DNA of 64,000 nt from NCBI GenBank assembly GCA_947165145.1, contig CAMUZG010000005.1, positions 1 through 64,000 on the forward strand, in the 5' to 3' direction. A model generated the notes under the pieces. The model was not told the DNA's origin. It made no database searches and worked only from the letters and a program-made list of their open reading frames with translations. The position numbers and the translations under genes were made by a program. Positions 17,441 through 27,697 of this stretch are shown here, piece after piece. The number at the start of each line of letters is the position of its first letter. Within the stretch, counting starts at the first letter, position 1. This DNA comes from an uncultured Selenomonadales bacterium. GTDB taxonomy: Bacteria > Bacillota > Negativicutes > Selenomonadales > Selenomonadaceae.

Positions 17441-18295
17441 TTGGAGGATAAAGTCTTAATCAAACAGAAATTCTTGAAAGCCTTGCAAGCCTTTGCTACG
17501 TCTCTTACTGCAGAAATATCTTTGAATGATGAATGGACTATGCGCGGCGTCATTGACATATTCAAAGAAGTTTATCCTTTGCCGACCGATACAAAAGTTA
17601 TCTCAAAAATTTTCGAGTTACATTTGTTGCCACACTTCCTGCAATTTGCCAAGCTTGGAAACTTTCGTTTGGAACCTGCCGAACACCAGAATTGGTATCC
17701 CGATTTAACATTCGTTTTAAAGCAAGATCCTGCTGTCAAGTTCGCGGTTGACTTGAAAACGACGTACCGTAACGAAAAGAATCCAAATTTTTGCAACGGT
17801 TTTACCTTAGGTTCTCATGGCGAATATTTTGTTGAAAGAGATAGCAAAAAAAACGTTCAATATCCTTACGGCGATTATCTCGGTCATTTTTGCGTCGGGA
17901 TAATTTATAATCGCAAGTCTCAGCGCAATACAAAAAAGCCGCAAAGCTTTTCTGTAAAGAATTTGTCAAAAATTCCTGCGGTAGCGGAGAATCTCCTAAT
18001 CTTCGCTGAAGAGAAATGGAAAATCGCCTCGGACAGTCAAGGTAGCGGCAACACGGCAAACATAGGCAGTATCAAATGCATAGAAGATATTATCGCGGGC
18101 AGAGGCGTATTTTCTTTGGCGGGTGAAGAACTTTTCGATGAGTATTGGATTAACTTTGGACATTTAAAAGTTCCCGACAAAAAAGGCGGTTATAAACCTC
18201 TCTCGACTTTTGAAGAATTTCTTGACTTCAGAGGCTTGCCGTCGGATTTGCTTTATCCAAAGCGAAGCAAAAAACGGAGTACATCTGATGGATAA
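17441..18295 (+). CDS. EcoRV-like type II restriction endonuclease (predicted GATATC)
   Basis: Recognised similarity to R.EcoRV along its length: YPLPTDTKVISKIFEL, QNWYPDLTF, FAVDLKTTYRN (PD..DxK), SGNTANIGSI. Confidence 0.85.
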   Translation: MEDKVLIKQKFLKALQAFATSLTAEISLNDEWTMRGVIDIFKEVYPLPTDTKVISKIFELHLLPHFLQFAKLGNFRLEPAEHQNWYPDLTFVLKQDPAVKFAVDLKTTYRNEKNPNFCNGFTLGSHGEYFVERDSKKNVQYPYGDYLGHFCVGIIYNRKSQRNTKKPQSFSVKNLSKIPAVAENLLIFAEEKWKIASDSQGSGNTANIGSIKCIEDIIAGRGVFSLAGEELFDEYWINFGHLKVPDKKGGYKPLSTFEEFLDFRGLPSDLLYPKRSKKRSTSDG

Positions 18296-19151
18296 AATTT
18301 TTGTACCACCCATAAAAATCCAAGGCATAAAAACACAAATCGTGCCGCTCATAAAACAAAATATCGCATTGGACGATGATTTTCTTTGGGTAGAGCCTTT
18401 CATGGGGTCGGGCGTTGTCGGATTCAACATCAAGCCGCGCCGCGCCTTGTTTGCAGACAATAATCCGCATTTGATAAACTTTTACAATGCGCTTAAAACC
18501 GAAGAGATTTCTTCCCGCAAAGTAAAATCCTTTTTGACGGAACAAGGTAATTTGCTTTCCAAAAATGGAGAAGAACATTATTATCTGGTGCGCGAACGTT
18601 TCAATAAATTTCACGAGCCGTTAGACTTTCTTTTTTTGAACCGTTCATGCTTCAACGGATTGATTCGTTTCAACGGAAGGGGAGAATTCAACGTTCCCTA
18701 TGGTCATAAACCTCAACGCTTTTCAAAAGCTTATGTAACCAAAATAGTTAATCAAATTCGTTACGTCGAGTATTGTCTTTCGGTTTTTGATTGGCAATTT
18801 CGTTGTCAAGAATTTCGAGAAACACTAACCGACTTGGATAAATCAGAGCAAATTTTTATCTATTGCGACCCGCCGTATATCGGGCGACATGTTGATTATT
18901 ATAATTCTTGGAACGATGAGGACGAACGTGCGTTGTGTAGTATGCTTAAAGAATTGAAGAAAAGATTTATGCTTTCTACATGGGTTGAAAATAAATTTCG
19001 CGTGAATCCTTATGTTGAAAACATTTGGGCGTTTTGTCGCAAAGTCACTCTAGAACATTTCTATCACGTCGGAGCCAAGGAAATTAATCGAAATTCTATG
19101 ATTGAAGCTGTTTTGATGAATTATTCTTCGGAGGAGAAAGATGGCTTATAA
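18288..19151 (+). CDS. D12-class N6-adenine DNA methyltransferase (cognate of the EcoRV-like enzyme)
   Basis: VEPFMGSGVVGFN (motif I), FLNRSCFNGLIRFN, YCDPPYIGRHVDYYNSW (motif IV DPPY). Confidence 0.9.
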   Translation: MDKIFVPPIKIQGIKTQIVPLIKQNIALDDDFLWVEPFMGSGVVGFNIKPRRALFADNNPHLINFYNALKTEEISSRKVKSFLTEQGNLLSKNGEEHYYLVRERFNKFHEPLDFLFLNRSCFNGLIRFNGRGEFNVPYGHKPQRFSKAYVTKIVNQIRYVEYCLSVFDWQFRCQEFRETLTDLDKSEQIFIYCDPPYIGRHVDYYNSWNDEDERALCSMLKELKKRFMLSTWVENKFRVNPYVENIWAFCRKVTLEHFYHVGAKEINRNSMIEAVLMNYSSEEKDGL

Positions 19152-20598
19152 AGATTTGCGCGAATTCATTGACGAGTTGGAGCGGCGCGGACTGCTCAAG
19201 CGTATAAAAATTCCCGTGAGCGCGGAACTTGAGATAACCGAAATCACCGACCGCGTGTCGAAATTCAAAGACGGGCGCAACGTCGCGCTGCTGTTCGAGA
19301 ACGTTCGCGGCTACGATATGCCCGTGCTAATGAACGCGTTCGGCAGTTATGAACGTATGGCTTTGGCTCTCGGTGTGGAAAAACTCGACGACGCAGCCGA
19401 CGATATCCGCGAAATAATGCAACTGCCTTATCTGTCGTTCAAGAACCGCTCAAATATTTTTTCAATCGTGTCGACCGCGCACAAGGCAATCAACTTCCCG
19501 AAGTACGTCAAGAACGCGCCGTGTCAAGAAGTCGTCGAGGTCAATCCGTCGCTGGACAAGATACCGATTTTGAAATGCTGGCCAAATGACGGCGGAGCCT
19601 TCATAACTTTGCCGCTGGTCTTCACGAAAAATCCCAAGACAGGTAAACGCAACGTCGGCATGTATAGGTTGCAGAAATACGACGCGCGGACAACCGGCAT
19701 GCATTGGCACATTCACAAGAATGGCGCAGAAAATTTCCGTGACGCAAAAAATCTCGGTTCAAACAGAATTGAAGCAGCCGTCGCAATCGGTACCGACCCT
19801 GTCGTCACGTATGCCGCAACCGCACCGTTGCCCCGCGATGTTGACGAGATGGTTTTTGCCGGCTTTTTACGCAAAAAATCCGTTGAGCTCACCAAGTGCA
19901 AGACCGTCGACCTTGAAGTTCCCGCGACTGCCGAAATTATTTTGGAAGGCTACGTTGCGACAGACGAACTCCGCCGCGAAGGACCTTTTGGCGACCACAC
20001 AGGCTATTACTCGCTCGCTGACGATTATCCCGTTTTCCACGTCACTTGTATCACTCACCGCAAAAATCCGATTTATTCAGCAACCGTCGTGGGCAAGCCG
20101 CCAATGGAAGATTGTTACATGGCGAAGGCGACCGAAAGAATTTTCCTGCCGCTACTGCAACAACTCCTGCCCGAAATCGTCGACATCAACATGCCGCTTG
20201 AAGGCGTCTTTCATGATTGCGTTATCGTCTCGATAAGAAAACAATTCCCCATGCACGCCCGAAAAGTCATGCACGCGTTATGGGGGCTCGGTCAAATGAT
20301 GAACGTCAAAATGATTGTTGTCGTCGATTCGCACGTCAACGTTCAAAATCTCGGTGAAGTCGCTTGGCGCGTCTTCAACAACATTGACGCCGAACACGAC
20401 CTTGAAATTGTTCACGGTCCGCTTGACGTTCTCGATCACTCGTCGCCGTATGCAAAATGGGGCGCGAAACTCGGTATTGATGCGACAAAAACTTGGGCGG
20501 AAGAAGGTCACGTTCGCGAATGGCCCGATGAAATCGAGATGTCGCCCGAAGTCAAAGCGCGTATTGATTCTGTTTGGCATTCGTTGGGGTTGTCATGA
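19141..20598 (+). CDS. UbiD-family decarboxylase
   Basis: DLREFIDELERRGLLKRI, GMYRLQKYDARTTGMHWH, EGPFGDHTGYYS. Confidence 0.9.
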   Translation: MAYKDLREFIDELERRGLLKRIKIPVSAELEITEITDRVSKFKDGRNVALLFENVRGYDMPVLMNAFGSYERMALALGVEKLDDAADDIREIMQLPYLSFKNRSNIFSIVSTAHKAINFPKYVKNAPCQEVVEVNPSLDKIPILKCWPNDGGAFITLPLVFTKNPKTGKRNVGMYRLQKYDARTTGMHWHIHKNGAENFRDAKNLGSNRIEAAVAIGTDPVVTYAATAPLPRDVDEMVFAGFLRKKSVELTKCKTVDLEVPATAEIILEGYVATDELRREGPFGDHTGYYSLADDYPVFHVTCITHRKNPIYSATVVGKPPMEDCYMAKATERIFLPLLQQLLPEIVDINMPLEGVFHDCVIVSIRKQFPMHARKVMHALWGLGQMMNVKMIVVVDSHVNVQNLGEVAWRVFNNIDAEHDLEIVHGPLDVLDHSSPYAKWGAKLGIDATKTWAEEGHVREWPDEIEMSPEVKARIDSVWHSLGLS

Positions 20599-21215
20599 AC
20601 GAAAAAATTTTATCCGAAGAACTCCGCATTTTGGAGGAAACTTATCGCGGGGCAGTGCCGCAACTTGAATTCGGCTCGACGTACGAACTTTTAATCGCCG
20701 TGATTTTGTCGGCTCAATGCACCGATAAACGCGTCAACCAAGTCACGCAAGAACTTTTCCCGCTGGCGAACACTCCAGAAAAAATTTTGCAACTCGGTCA
20801 GTCGCGGCTCGAAGAAATTATCAGACCGTGCGGATATTTTCGCGCAAAAGCTAAACACATCATCGCAACGTCGAAAATTTTGCTTGACGATTACAACGGT
20901 GAAGTCCCGCGCGAATTCGACGAGCTGATTAAACTGCCTGGCGTCGGGCGCAAAACCGCAAACGTCGTGACAAGCGTCGCATTCAAAACACCCGCAATCG
21001 CCGTCGACACGCACGTTTTTCGGCTGGCGAATCGTTTGAAACTCGCTGAGGGCAACACGCCGTTGGAAGTCGAACTCGGCTTGCAGAAAATTATCCCCCG
21101 CGAAAAATGGTCAGACGCTCATCACTGGCTGATTTGGCACGGGCGCGAAGTTTGCAAAGCCCGCAACCCAAAATGTGACGTCTGCCCGCTGTCGAACGTC
21201 TGCCCTTCCGCTTGA
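20595..21215 (+). CDS. nth: Endonuclease III
   Basis: LLIAVILSAQCTDKRVNQVT, LPGVGRKTANVV, VDTHVFRLANRL, [4Fe-4S] CxxxxxxCxxCxxxxxC C-terminus. Confidence 0.95.
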   Translation: MNEKILSEELRILEETYRGAVPQLEFGSTYELLIAVILSAQCTDKRVNQVTQELFPLANTPEKILQLGQSRLEEIIRPCGYFRAKAKHIIATSKILLDDYNGEVPREFDELIKLPGVGRKTANVVTSVAFKTPAIAVDTHVFRLANRLKLAEGNTPLEVELGLQKIIPREKWSDAHHWLIWHGREVCKARNPKCDVCPLSNVCPSA

Positions 21216-21289
21216 TATAGACATTTGCCGCGAAAAGTGTTATCGTTAACCGTGTGCAACGTCCACCACGGAGGAAAGGAGGATGCACA

Positions 21290-21901
21290 TTGGAAATAAA
21301 TTACCCGAAGCTTAAAAGCACGCTTGAATCGTTGGGCTACGGCGTCACGTGTTTCAACACGGCAGAAGACGCTACTGACTATCTTGACGAAAAAATCCGC
21401 AACAAAACGGTGGGCTTCGGCGGTTCGGTCACGCTTGAGCAAATGGGGCTTTACGACAGGCTCGCGTTCAACAACGAAGTTTTCTATCATCGTCGACTGC
21501 CAGGCGGCAAAACTCCCCGCGACGTTTGCAACGACGCCAAAGACACGCAGGTTTACATCTCGTCGGTCAACGGACTGGCTCAAACGGGCGAAATCGTCAA
21601 CATCGACGGCAACGGCAATCGCATCGCGTCAATTCTTTACGGGCACGAAGACGTTTACTTCGTTATCGGCAAGAACAAAATCGCCGAGAACTACGAGCAG
21701 ACATTGTGGCGAGTGCAAAACATTGCCGCGCCGAAAAATGCTCAACGCGTCAAGGCAAAGACACCTTGCGCCGTTCACGCCGACAAATGCTACAACTGTT
21801 CGGGACCAAACAGAATTTGCCGAACAATGTCCGTTATGTACGGACCGCCGTTTCACAGTAACTTCGAGATAATTTTGGTTCAAGAGGAGCTGGGATTCTG
21901 A
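21290..21901 (+). CDS. LUD-domain (lactate-utilisation-like, LutC/YkgG) protein
   Basis: VGFGGSVTLEQMGL, VNGLAQTGEIVNIDGNGNRIAS, CYNCSGPNRICR; TTG start after ggaggaaaggagg. Confidence 0.82.
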   Translation: MEINYPKLKSTLESLGYGVTCFNTAEDATDYLDEKIRNKTVGFGGSVTLEQMGLYDRLAFNNEVFYHRRLPGGKTPRDVCNDAKDTQVYISSVNGLAQTGEIVNIDGNGNRIASILYGHEDVYFVIGKNKIAENYEQTLWRVQNIAAPKNAQRVKAKTPCAVHADKCYNCSGPNRICRTMSVMYGPPFHSNFEIILVQEELGF

Positions 21902-22041
21902 ATTGAACACGATCAATCTCAACAAAAAAATTGCGGGCGTCCAAGGCTCACGAAAATTTTTTCAGCGGTGCAGTGACGTTGCACGCTTAACCGACGCCGT
22001 TAATTTGTTCAAGCTTATTCGCAGACCCGCGCAAAAAAATT

Positions 22042-22081
22042 CGGGCGACCTCACATGGAGGCAACCGCCCGTGTTTTTTTT
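22042..22081. terminator. Bidirectional terminator between the LUD gene and lysC
   Basis: GGGCGaCCTCacatgGAGGcaacCGCCC nested hairpin, T-rich on both strands. Confidence 0.75.
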
Positions 22082-22130
22082 TGATACGAACCGATAAACT
22101 TGAAACTATAACGCGCCGCAACGTGACGCT

Positions 22131-23366
22131 CTACTTGTCGGGGAAAAATTCATCGTGAATGCTGTTGACCGCCTCGGTGACCTGCGAACCTTTGACCAGG
22201 CACGAAACGCTTATCTCCGACGTGCTGATGATGTCGATGTTGACGTCCGCACGAGCCAACGCGCCGAACATTCTTGCCGCAACACCAGGACTGCCTAACA
22301 TGCCCGCGCCGACGATTGAAACTTTCGCCATGTCTTCTTCAAACAGAACGGTGATTGCGTTAATCTTCTCGCTGACCACGGCGATAACTTTTTTCGCTTC
22401 GGGCAAATCGTGCAGGGCAATCGTGAAGACGATGTCGTTGATGTCCCTGTCGATGTTGCGAATGCTTTGGACAATCATGTCAACGTCAATGTTCGCGTCG
22501 GCAAGTGATTGAAAGAGCGTGTGCGCAATGCCAGGGCTGTTCGGTACGCCGAGCACCGAAATTTTTGCGACTTTCGTATCGTGAGCTACGCCGCGTATTT
22601 CAAAATCTTTTTCTTCCACCGTGTAGTCCTCCCTGATAATCGTGCCCGAATCTTTGGTGAAAGTCGAGCGAACGTGAATCGGAATGTTGAAGAATTGCCC
22701 CATTTCGACGGAACGCGGTTGCATGACGCCTGCGCCGAGTCTTGCCATCTCCAACATTTCAAAGTAAGTGATTTCTTTCATCTTGCGAGCACTTTTGACG
22801 ATGCGCGGATCTGCGGAGTAGACGCCGTCAACGTCCGTGAAAATTTCGCACTCGTCGGCTTTCAGCGCACCAGCCAACGCAACCGCTGATGTGTCCGAAC
22901 CGCCGCGTCCCAATGTCACGGGGTCGCCCAAACTGTCAGCACCTTGGAAGCCCGCCACGACGACGATATTGCCGCGATTGAGTTCCTCGTGGACGCGCTT
23001 AGGTTTGATGTCGAGAATTCTGCCTTTGGTGTGCACGGAATTTGTTTTCATGCCGACCTGTGCGCCCGTCAGCGAAATTGCTGGGTGTCCGAGTTTTTTG
23101 AATGCCATTGCCAACAGCGCGATTGAAACTTGTTCGCCCGTCGTCAGCAACATGTCCAATTCACGCAGGTAATCCGCTTTGTAAGGTTCCGAGTCGATGT
23201 CGCTCGCTAACGTCAACAAATTGTCCGTGGTCTTGCCCATTGCCGAGACTACCACGACGATTTTGTCGTCGGAATTTTTTTCGGAGAGAATTCTTTGTGC
23301 CACCGCCAAAATTTTTTCTGTCGTTGCAACCGAAGAGCCGCCGAATTTTTTTACAACAAGAGCCAT
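22131..23366 (-). CDS. lysC: Aspartate kinase
   Basis: MALVVKKFGGSSVATTEKI, GRGGSDTSAVALA, tandem ACT domains. Confidence 0.95.
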   Translation of the reverse strand: MALVVKKFGGSSVATTEKILAVAQRILSEKNSDDKIVVVVSAMGKTTDNLLTLASDIDSEPYKADYLRELDMLLTTGEQVSIALLAMAFKKLGHPAISLTGAQVGMKTNSVHTKGRILDIKPKRVHEELNRGNIVVVAGFQGADSLGDPVTLGRGGSDTSAVALAGALKADECEIFTDVDGVYSADPRIVKSARKMKEITYFEMLEMARLGAGVMQPRSVEMGQFFNIPIHVRSTFTKDSGTIIREDYTVEEKDFEIRGVAHDTKVAKISVLGVPNSPGIAHTLFQSLADANIDVDMIVQSIRNIDRDINDIVFTIALHDLPEAKKVIAVVSEKINAITVLFEEDMAKVSIVGAGMLGSPGVAARMFGALARADVNIDIISTSEISVSCLVKGSQVTEAVNSIHDEFFPDK

Positions 23367-23387
23367 GCCGTTAAGCCTCCTCTGTCA

Positions 23388-23424
23388 AAAAAATTTAGTG
23401 GTTAGACTGACTAACCACCAATGC
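23388..23424 (-). terminator. Rho-independent terminator (minus strand) downstream of the 23442 gene
   Basis: On the minus strand: TGGTTAGtcagtCTAACCA followed by a T7 run. Confidence 0.65.
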
Positions 23425-23441
23425 CTTCGTTCGAATCGGCT

Positions 23442-23699
23442 TTATTTCTTTGTAGAAACTTTTGCGGGCTTTTCGGCAGATTTGGCGGGTGCTGGTGCCG
23501 CAGTCAGTTCTTGAAGAATGTCCACGAGCGCAACTTTTACTACGCCCAACACGTCGTTCAACACCGCGTTGTACAGGTCGCCGCCGTCAGTGACGCCACG
23601 TCCGTTCGCCGTGATGAAAAATTTTTTCGGATGTTCGCTAGCCGCAAATGCCGCGTCGATTTTGTCTGCAACCAATTTTGCAAGCTGGTCTTTGTTCAT
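23442..23699 (-). CDS. Small conserved-looking hypothetical protein (85 aa)
   Basis: Isolated ORF with its own downstream terminator and lysine/proline-rich tail; no recognised family. Confidence 0.55.
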   Translation of the reverse strand: MNKDQLAKLVADKIDAAFAASEHPKKFFITANGRGVTDGGDLYNAVLNDVLGVVKVALVDILQELTAAPAPAKSAEKPAKVSTKK

Positions 23700-23821
23700 C
23701 AGCTGTCAACTCCCAAATTATTTTTTAACAAACTTTCTACGCGCCGCTGAAAATTCCTGCAAATGATTCGAGGCATGTTGTCAATCACACTGCGGCAGCT
23801 GTATAAACAGTCGGAAGGGAT

Positions 23822-23850
23822 TTGCCCGCGCTCAAATTATTTGCTATGAT
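23822..23850 (+). promoter_or_regulatory. Sigma-70-like promoter of galU
   Basis: TTGCCC, 17 nt, TATGAT. Confidence 0.5.
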
Positions 23851-23878
23851 AAAAAAAATTTCATGAGGAGCGATTGCA

Positions 23879-24769
23879 TTGAAGGTTCGCAAAGCAGTTA
23901 TCCCCGCCGCAGGACTCGGCACCAGATTTTTGCCCGCGACGAAGTCTCAGCCGAAAGAAATGTTGCCAATCGTCGACAAGCCGACAATTCAATATATCAT
24001 CGAGGAAGCAGCGGCGGCTGGCGTCGAAGACATCATCGTCGTCACGGGGCGCAACAAACGTTCCATTGAAGATCATTTCGACCGCTCAATCGAATTGGAA
24101 CTTGAACTTGAGCGCAAAGGCAAGGAAGATCTTCTGCAGATTGTCAAGGCAATTCCCGAAATCGCCAACATACACTTTATCCGCCAAAAACAGCCGCTCG
24201 GTCTCGGTCACGCGGTTTTGACGGCAAGCCACTTCATCGGCAACGAACCCTTTGCCGTGCTGCTCGGTGATGATGTCGTTGTCTCCCGCAAACCTGTTCT
24301 TCGGCAGATGGTCGAGGTCTTCAACGAATACAAGACTTCGATTCTCGGCGTGCAGGAAGTCGCCGACGAGGTCGTTCCTAAATACGGCATCGTTGACGGA
24401 AGGATTGTCGACGAAAATATTTTCAAGGTCAAAAATTTGGTCGAGAAGCCCGCGTTGGAAGTCGCGCCCAGTCGGATTGCGATTCTCGGACGATATATCT
24501 TGACGCCGACGATTTTTTCTTATTTGGAGACGCAAGAGCCTGGTGCTGGCGGAGAAATTCAGCTCACCGACGGGCTTAAACGTTTGGCACTGAACGAGGC
24601 AATGTACGCGTACATTTTCAGCGGTCATCGCTACGACGTCGGTACTAAGATAGGCTTTCTGCAGGCGAACATCGAATTTGCCCTGCGCAATCCCGAAGTC
24701 GCTGGCGATTTGAAAAATTATCTTGCCACGTTGCACGATAATATGGACAAAATGCTTGACTACGATTGA
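23879..24769 (+). CDS. galU: UTP-glucose-1-phosphate uridylyltransferase
   Basis: RKAVIPAAGLGTRFLPATKSQPKEMLPIVDKPTIQYIIEEA. Confidence 0.95.
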   Translation: MKVRKAVIPAAGLGTRFLPATKSQPKEMLPIVDKPTIQYIIEEAAAAGVEDIIVVTGRNKRSIEDHFDRSIELELELERKGKEDLLQIVKAIPEIANIHFIRQKQPLGLGHAVLTASHFIGNEPFAVLLGDDVVVSRKPVLRQMVEVFNEYKTSILGVQEVADEVVPKYGIVDGRIVDENIFKVKNLVEKPALEVAPSRIAILGRYILTPTIFSYLETQEPGAGGEIQLTDGLKRLALNEAMYAYIFSGHRYDVGTKIGFLQANIEFALRNPEVAGDLKNYLATLHDNMDKMLDYD

Positions 24770-24811
24770 CGAAATTTAATTCAAACGCAACTCAGACAGG
24801 AGGAAATTGAT

Positions 24812-26017
24812 TTGAAAAACGTATTCGACACGCTCACGGAACGCGGCTTTATCGCGCAATGCACCGACGTCGACGAAGTAAAAAAATTGCTCGGCGAAAA
24901 GAAAGTCACGTTTTACATCGGCTTCGACCCGACTGCTGACAGCTTGCACGCGGGACATTTTATCGCGCTAATGGCAATGGCTCACATGCAACGCGCAGGT
25001 CATCGCCCGATATGTCTTGTTGGCGGCGGCACCGGCACAATCGGCGATCCTTCCGGACGTAGCGATTTGCGCAAAGTCATGACTGACGAGACAATCGAAC
25101 ACAACTGCAACCGTTTCAAAGAACAAATCGCCCGCTTTATCGATTTCAGCGACGGCAAAGCTCTGATGGTCAACAACGGCGATTGGCTCCGCAAACTCGG
25201 CTACATCGACATTTTGCGCGAAGTCGGCGCACATTTCACGGTTAATCGCATGCTCGCCGCTGAATGCTACAAACAGCGTTGGGAGAAGGGCTTGACGTTC
25301 CTGGAGTTCAATTACATGGTCATGCAGGCGTACGACTTTTACAAGCTCAACGGCGATTACGATTGCGTCTTGCAAATGGGCGGTGATGACCAATGGTCGA
25401 ACATCATCGCAGGCGTCGAATTGACACGTCGCAAGACAGGACGCGTTGCTTACGGCTTGACGAACAAATTGTTGCTCAAGAGCGACGGCTCGAAGATGGG
25501 CAAGACTGCTGGCGGTGCACTCTGGCTTGACGCGGACAAAGTTTCGCCGTACGATTTCTATCAGTATTGGCGCAACGTCGACGACGCGGACGTTAAAACC
25601 TGCTTGAGTTTGCTGACGTTCGTGCCAATGGACGAGGTCAACCGCTTGAGCAGTCTCGAAGGTGCGGCAATCAACGAGGCTAAAAAAGTTCTGGCTTACG
25701 AAGTCACGAAACTCGTCCACGGCGAAGACGCTGCCAATCAAGCGCAACAATCTGCCGCAGAAATTTTCGCGGGTCAAGGCTCCGACAACATGCCGACAAT
25801 CGAAATCATCGACGCCGTCGGCAAAAAACTTCTCGACGTGTTGGCTTCCGCAAAAATCATCGGCTCTAAGGCTGAAGGTCGTCGACTCATTGCACAGAAC
25901 GGTTTGACGCTCAACGACGCGAAGGTCACCGACGTTGACTGTGTCCTTGCCGAAAACGATTTGCCCGCCGTCGTCCGCATCGGCAAGAAAAAATTCTTCA
26001 AGGTGATCAACGCATGA
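24812..26017 (+). CDS. tyrS: Tyrosyl-tRNA synthetase
   Basis: [16 protein letters not shown] (HIGH), [11 protein letters not shown] (KMSKS-type), C-terminal S4 domain. Confidence 0.95.
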   Translation: MKNVFDTLTERGFIAQCTDVDEVKKLLGEKKVTFYIGFDPTADSLHAGHFIALMAMAHMQRAGHRPICLVGGGTGTIGDPSGRSDLRKVMTDETIEHNCNRFKEQIARFIDFSDGKALMVNNGDWLRKLGYIDILREVGAHFTVNRMLAAECYKQRWEKGLTFLEFNYMVMQAYDFYKLNGDYDCVLQMGGDDQWSNIIAGVELTRRKTGRVAYGLTNKLLLKSDGSKMGKTAGGALWLDADKVSPYDFYQYWRNVDDADVKTCLSLLTFVPMDEVNRLSSLEGAAINEAKKVLAYEVTKLVHGEDAANQAQQSAAEIFAGQGSDNMPTIEIIDAVGKKLLDVLASAKIIGSKAEGRRLIAQNGLTLNDAKVTDVDCVLAENDLPAVVRIGKKKFFKVINA

Positions 26018-26610
26018 TTAAAAAATTTTTCGCGGCGATTGCAGGAGGTTTGCTCATGATGAATTTGACGCCCGCGCAGGCTGTCGATTCCCGCGTCGAA
26101 TCCGCTGTGCAATGGGCGATTGAAATTGCCAACGACGAAACTCACGGCTATTCGCAAGGCGCGGAGAACGCTACGCCTTCACACCCGTACACAGGTTCCC
26201 GCGAAGGTCCCGATTATGATTGTTCGTCGCTGGTCTATCACGCTTTCGAGCACGGCGGCTTTAAAATTATCGAGGCTTGGCGCAAAAATCCCGCGTACAT
26301 GTCGCGCTACAACGGCAGACAATTCAGCGGCGACGCTGACACGATTTGGGACGATTTGCGCGTTGACGGCGGCTGGCAAAAATTTTCGTGGAACGAAATT
26401 AAAGATAATCTTCAGCGCGGCGATATTCTCTGTCGTCCACAATTTCACGTAGCGATTTACATCGGCGACGGCAAAACGGTCGAGGCTCGCGGCGTGAACA
26501 ATCCGACTGGGCGCGGTCGATACGAGACTGGCGATCAGGGCGGCGAAATTGATTTCTACCACGCGCACGGTCGCGGCTGGACTGAAGTTTATCGCTTTGT
26601 CGGCAACTAA
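26014..26610 (+). CDS. Secreted NlpC/P60-like peptidoglycan amidohydrolase
   Basis: Signal peptide, [16 protein letters not shown] (catalytic Cys), [19 protein letters not shown]. Confidence 0.75.
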   Translation: MIKKFFAAIAGGLLMMNLTPAQAVDSRVESAVQWAIEIANDETHGYSQGAENATPSHPYTGSREGPDYDCSSLVYHAFEHGGFKIIEAWRKNPAYMSRYNGRQFSGDADTIWDDLRVDGGWQKFSWNEIKDNLQRGDILCRPQFHVAIYIGDGKTVEARGVNNPTGRGRYETGDQGGEIDFYHAHGRGWTEVYRFVGN

Positions 26611-26623
26611 GGAGGAAAATTTT

Positions 26624-27658
26624 ATGAAACGATTCAACACGGCAATCGTCGGCGCAACGGGCGCAGTCGGTCAAGAATTCTTGAAACTCATCGAGGAACG
26701 CAACTTCCCATTCGGCGAACTGAAAATGTTGGCGTCGTCACGTTCGGCGGGCAAGACAATAAATTTCATGGGCAAAGATTATACTGTCGAGGAGACCACG
26801 GAAAATTCCTTCGACGGCGTGCAATTCGCATTGTTCGCGGGCGGCGCGGCAAGCAAACTCTTCGCACCGGCAGCAGTGAAATCGGGCGCAGTCGTCATCG
26901 ACAATTCGTCAAATTTCCGCATGGATCCAAACGTCCCGCTCGTCGTGCCCGAAGTCAATCCTCAAGCAATCGCGCGGCACAAAGGCATCATCGCAAATCC
27001 GAACTGCTCAACAATTATCATGGTCATGGCACTCAAACCGCTTTACGATTTGTCGCGAATCAGGCGCGTTGTCGTGTCGACTTATCAAGCAGTCAGCGGC
27101 GCAGGTCGTGAAGGCATGGACGAACTTAAAACGCAACTTGAGGCTTTGGCACGCGGCGAAGAAATTCAAGCCAAAATTCTGCCTGTCGCCAAACTCGACA
27201 AGCACTATCAAATTGCGTCGAACCTTCTGCCGCAAATCGATGTTTTCATGGACAACCTTTATACCAAAGAGGAAATGAAGATGGTCAACGAGACGCGCAA
27301 AATTATGGAAGACGACGAACTTCGCGTGACTGCAACGACGATTCGCGTGCCGGTCTACCGTTCACATGCCGAAAGCGTCAACATCGAGTTCGAGGACGAA
27401 ATTTCGGTTGAGGCTGCTCGCAATGCGTTGGAGAAATTCCCTGGCGTCATCGTGCGCGACAATCCCGCCGAAATGATTTATCCGCAACCGCTTGAGACTT
27501 CCGGCAAAGATGATGTCGAAGTCGGACGCGTCCGCAAAGATTTTTCGATTGAGCACGGCTTAAACTTGTGGGTTTGCGGCGACCAAATTCGCAAGGGCGC
27601 GGCTCTCAACGCTCTGCAAATCGCCGAATACATGATTGCCAACGACATGGTCTTTTGA
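26624..27658 (+). CDS. asd: Aspartate-semialdehyde dehydrogenase
   Basis: NTAIVGATGAVGQEFL, SGAVVIDNSSNFRMDPNVPLVVPEVN, GIIANPNCSTI. Confidence 0.95.
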   Translation: MKRFNTAIVGATGAVGQEFLKLIEERNFPFGELKMLASSRSAGKTINFMGKDYTVEETTENSFDGVQFALFAGGAASKLFAPAAVKSGAVVIDNSSNFRMDPNVPLVVPEVNPQAIARHKGIIANPNCSTIIMVMALKPLYDLSRIRRVVVSTYQAVSGAGREGMDELKTQLEALARGEEIQAKILPVAKLDKHYQIASNLLPQIDVFMDNLYTKEEMKMVNETRKIMEDDELRVTATTIRVPVYRSHAESVNIEFEDEISVEAARNALEKFPGVIVRDNPAEMIYPQPLETSGKDDVEVGRVRKDFSIEHGLNLWVCGDQIRKGAALNALQIAEYMIANDMVF

Positions 27659-27697
27659 GATCGTAAAATTAAAATCACTTTCGGGAGGACTTAACAC

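Noticed and set aside
21903-22097. 64-aa ORF after the LUD gene
   Set aside because: Reads straight through the strong terminator hairpin at 22042-22081; no family resemblance.
24770-24811. T-box leader upstream of tyrS
   Set aside because: The gap to galU is only ~40 nt, too short for a T-box.
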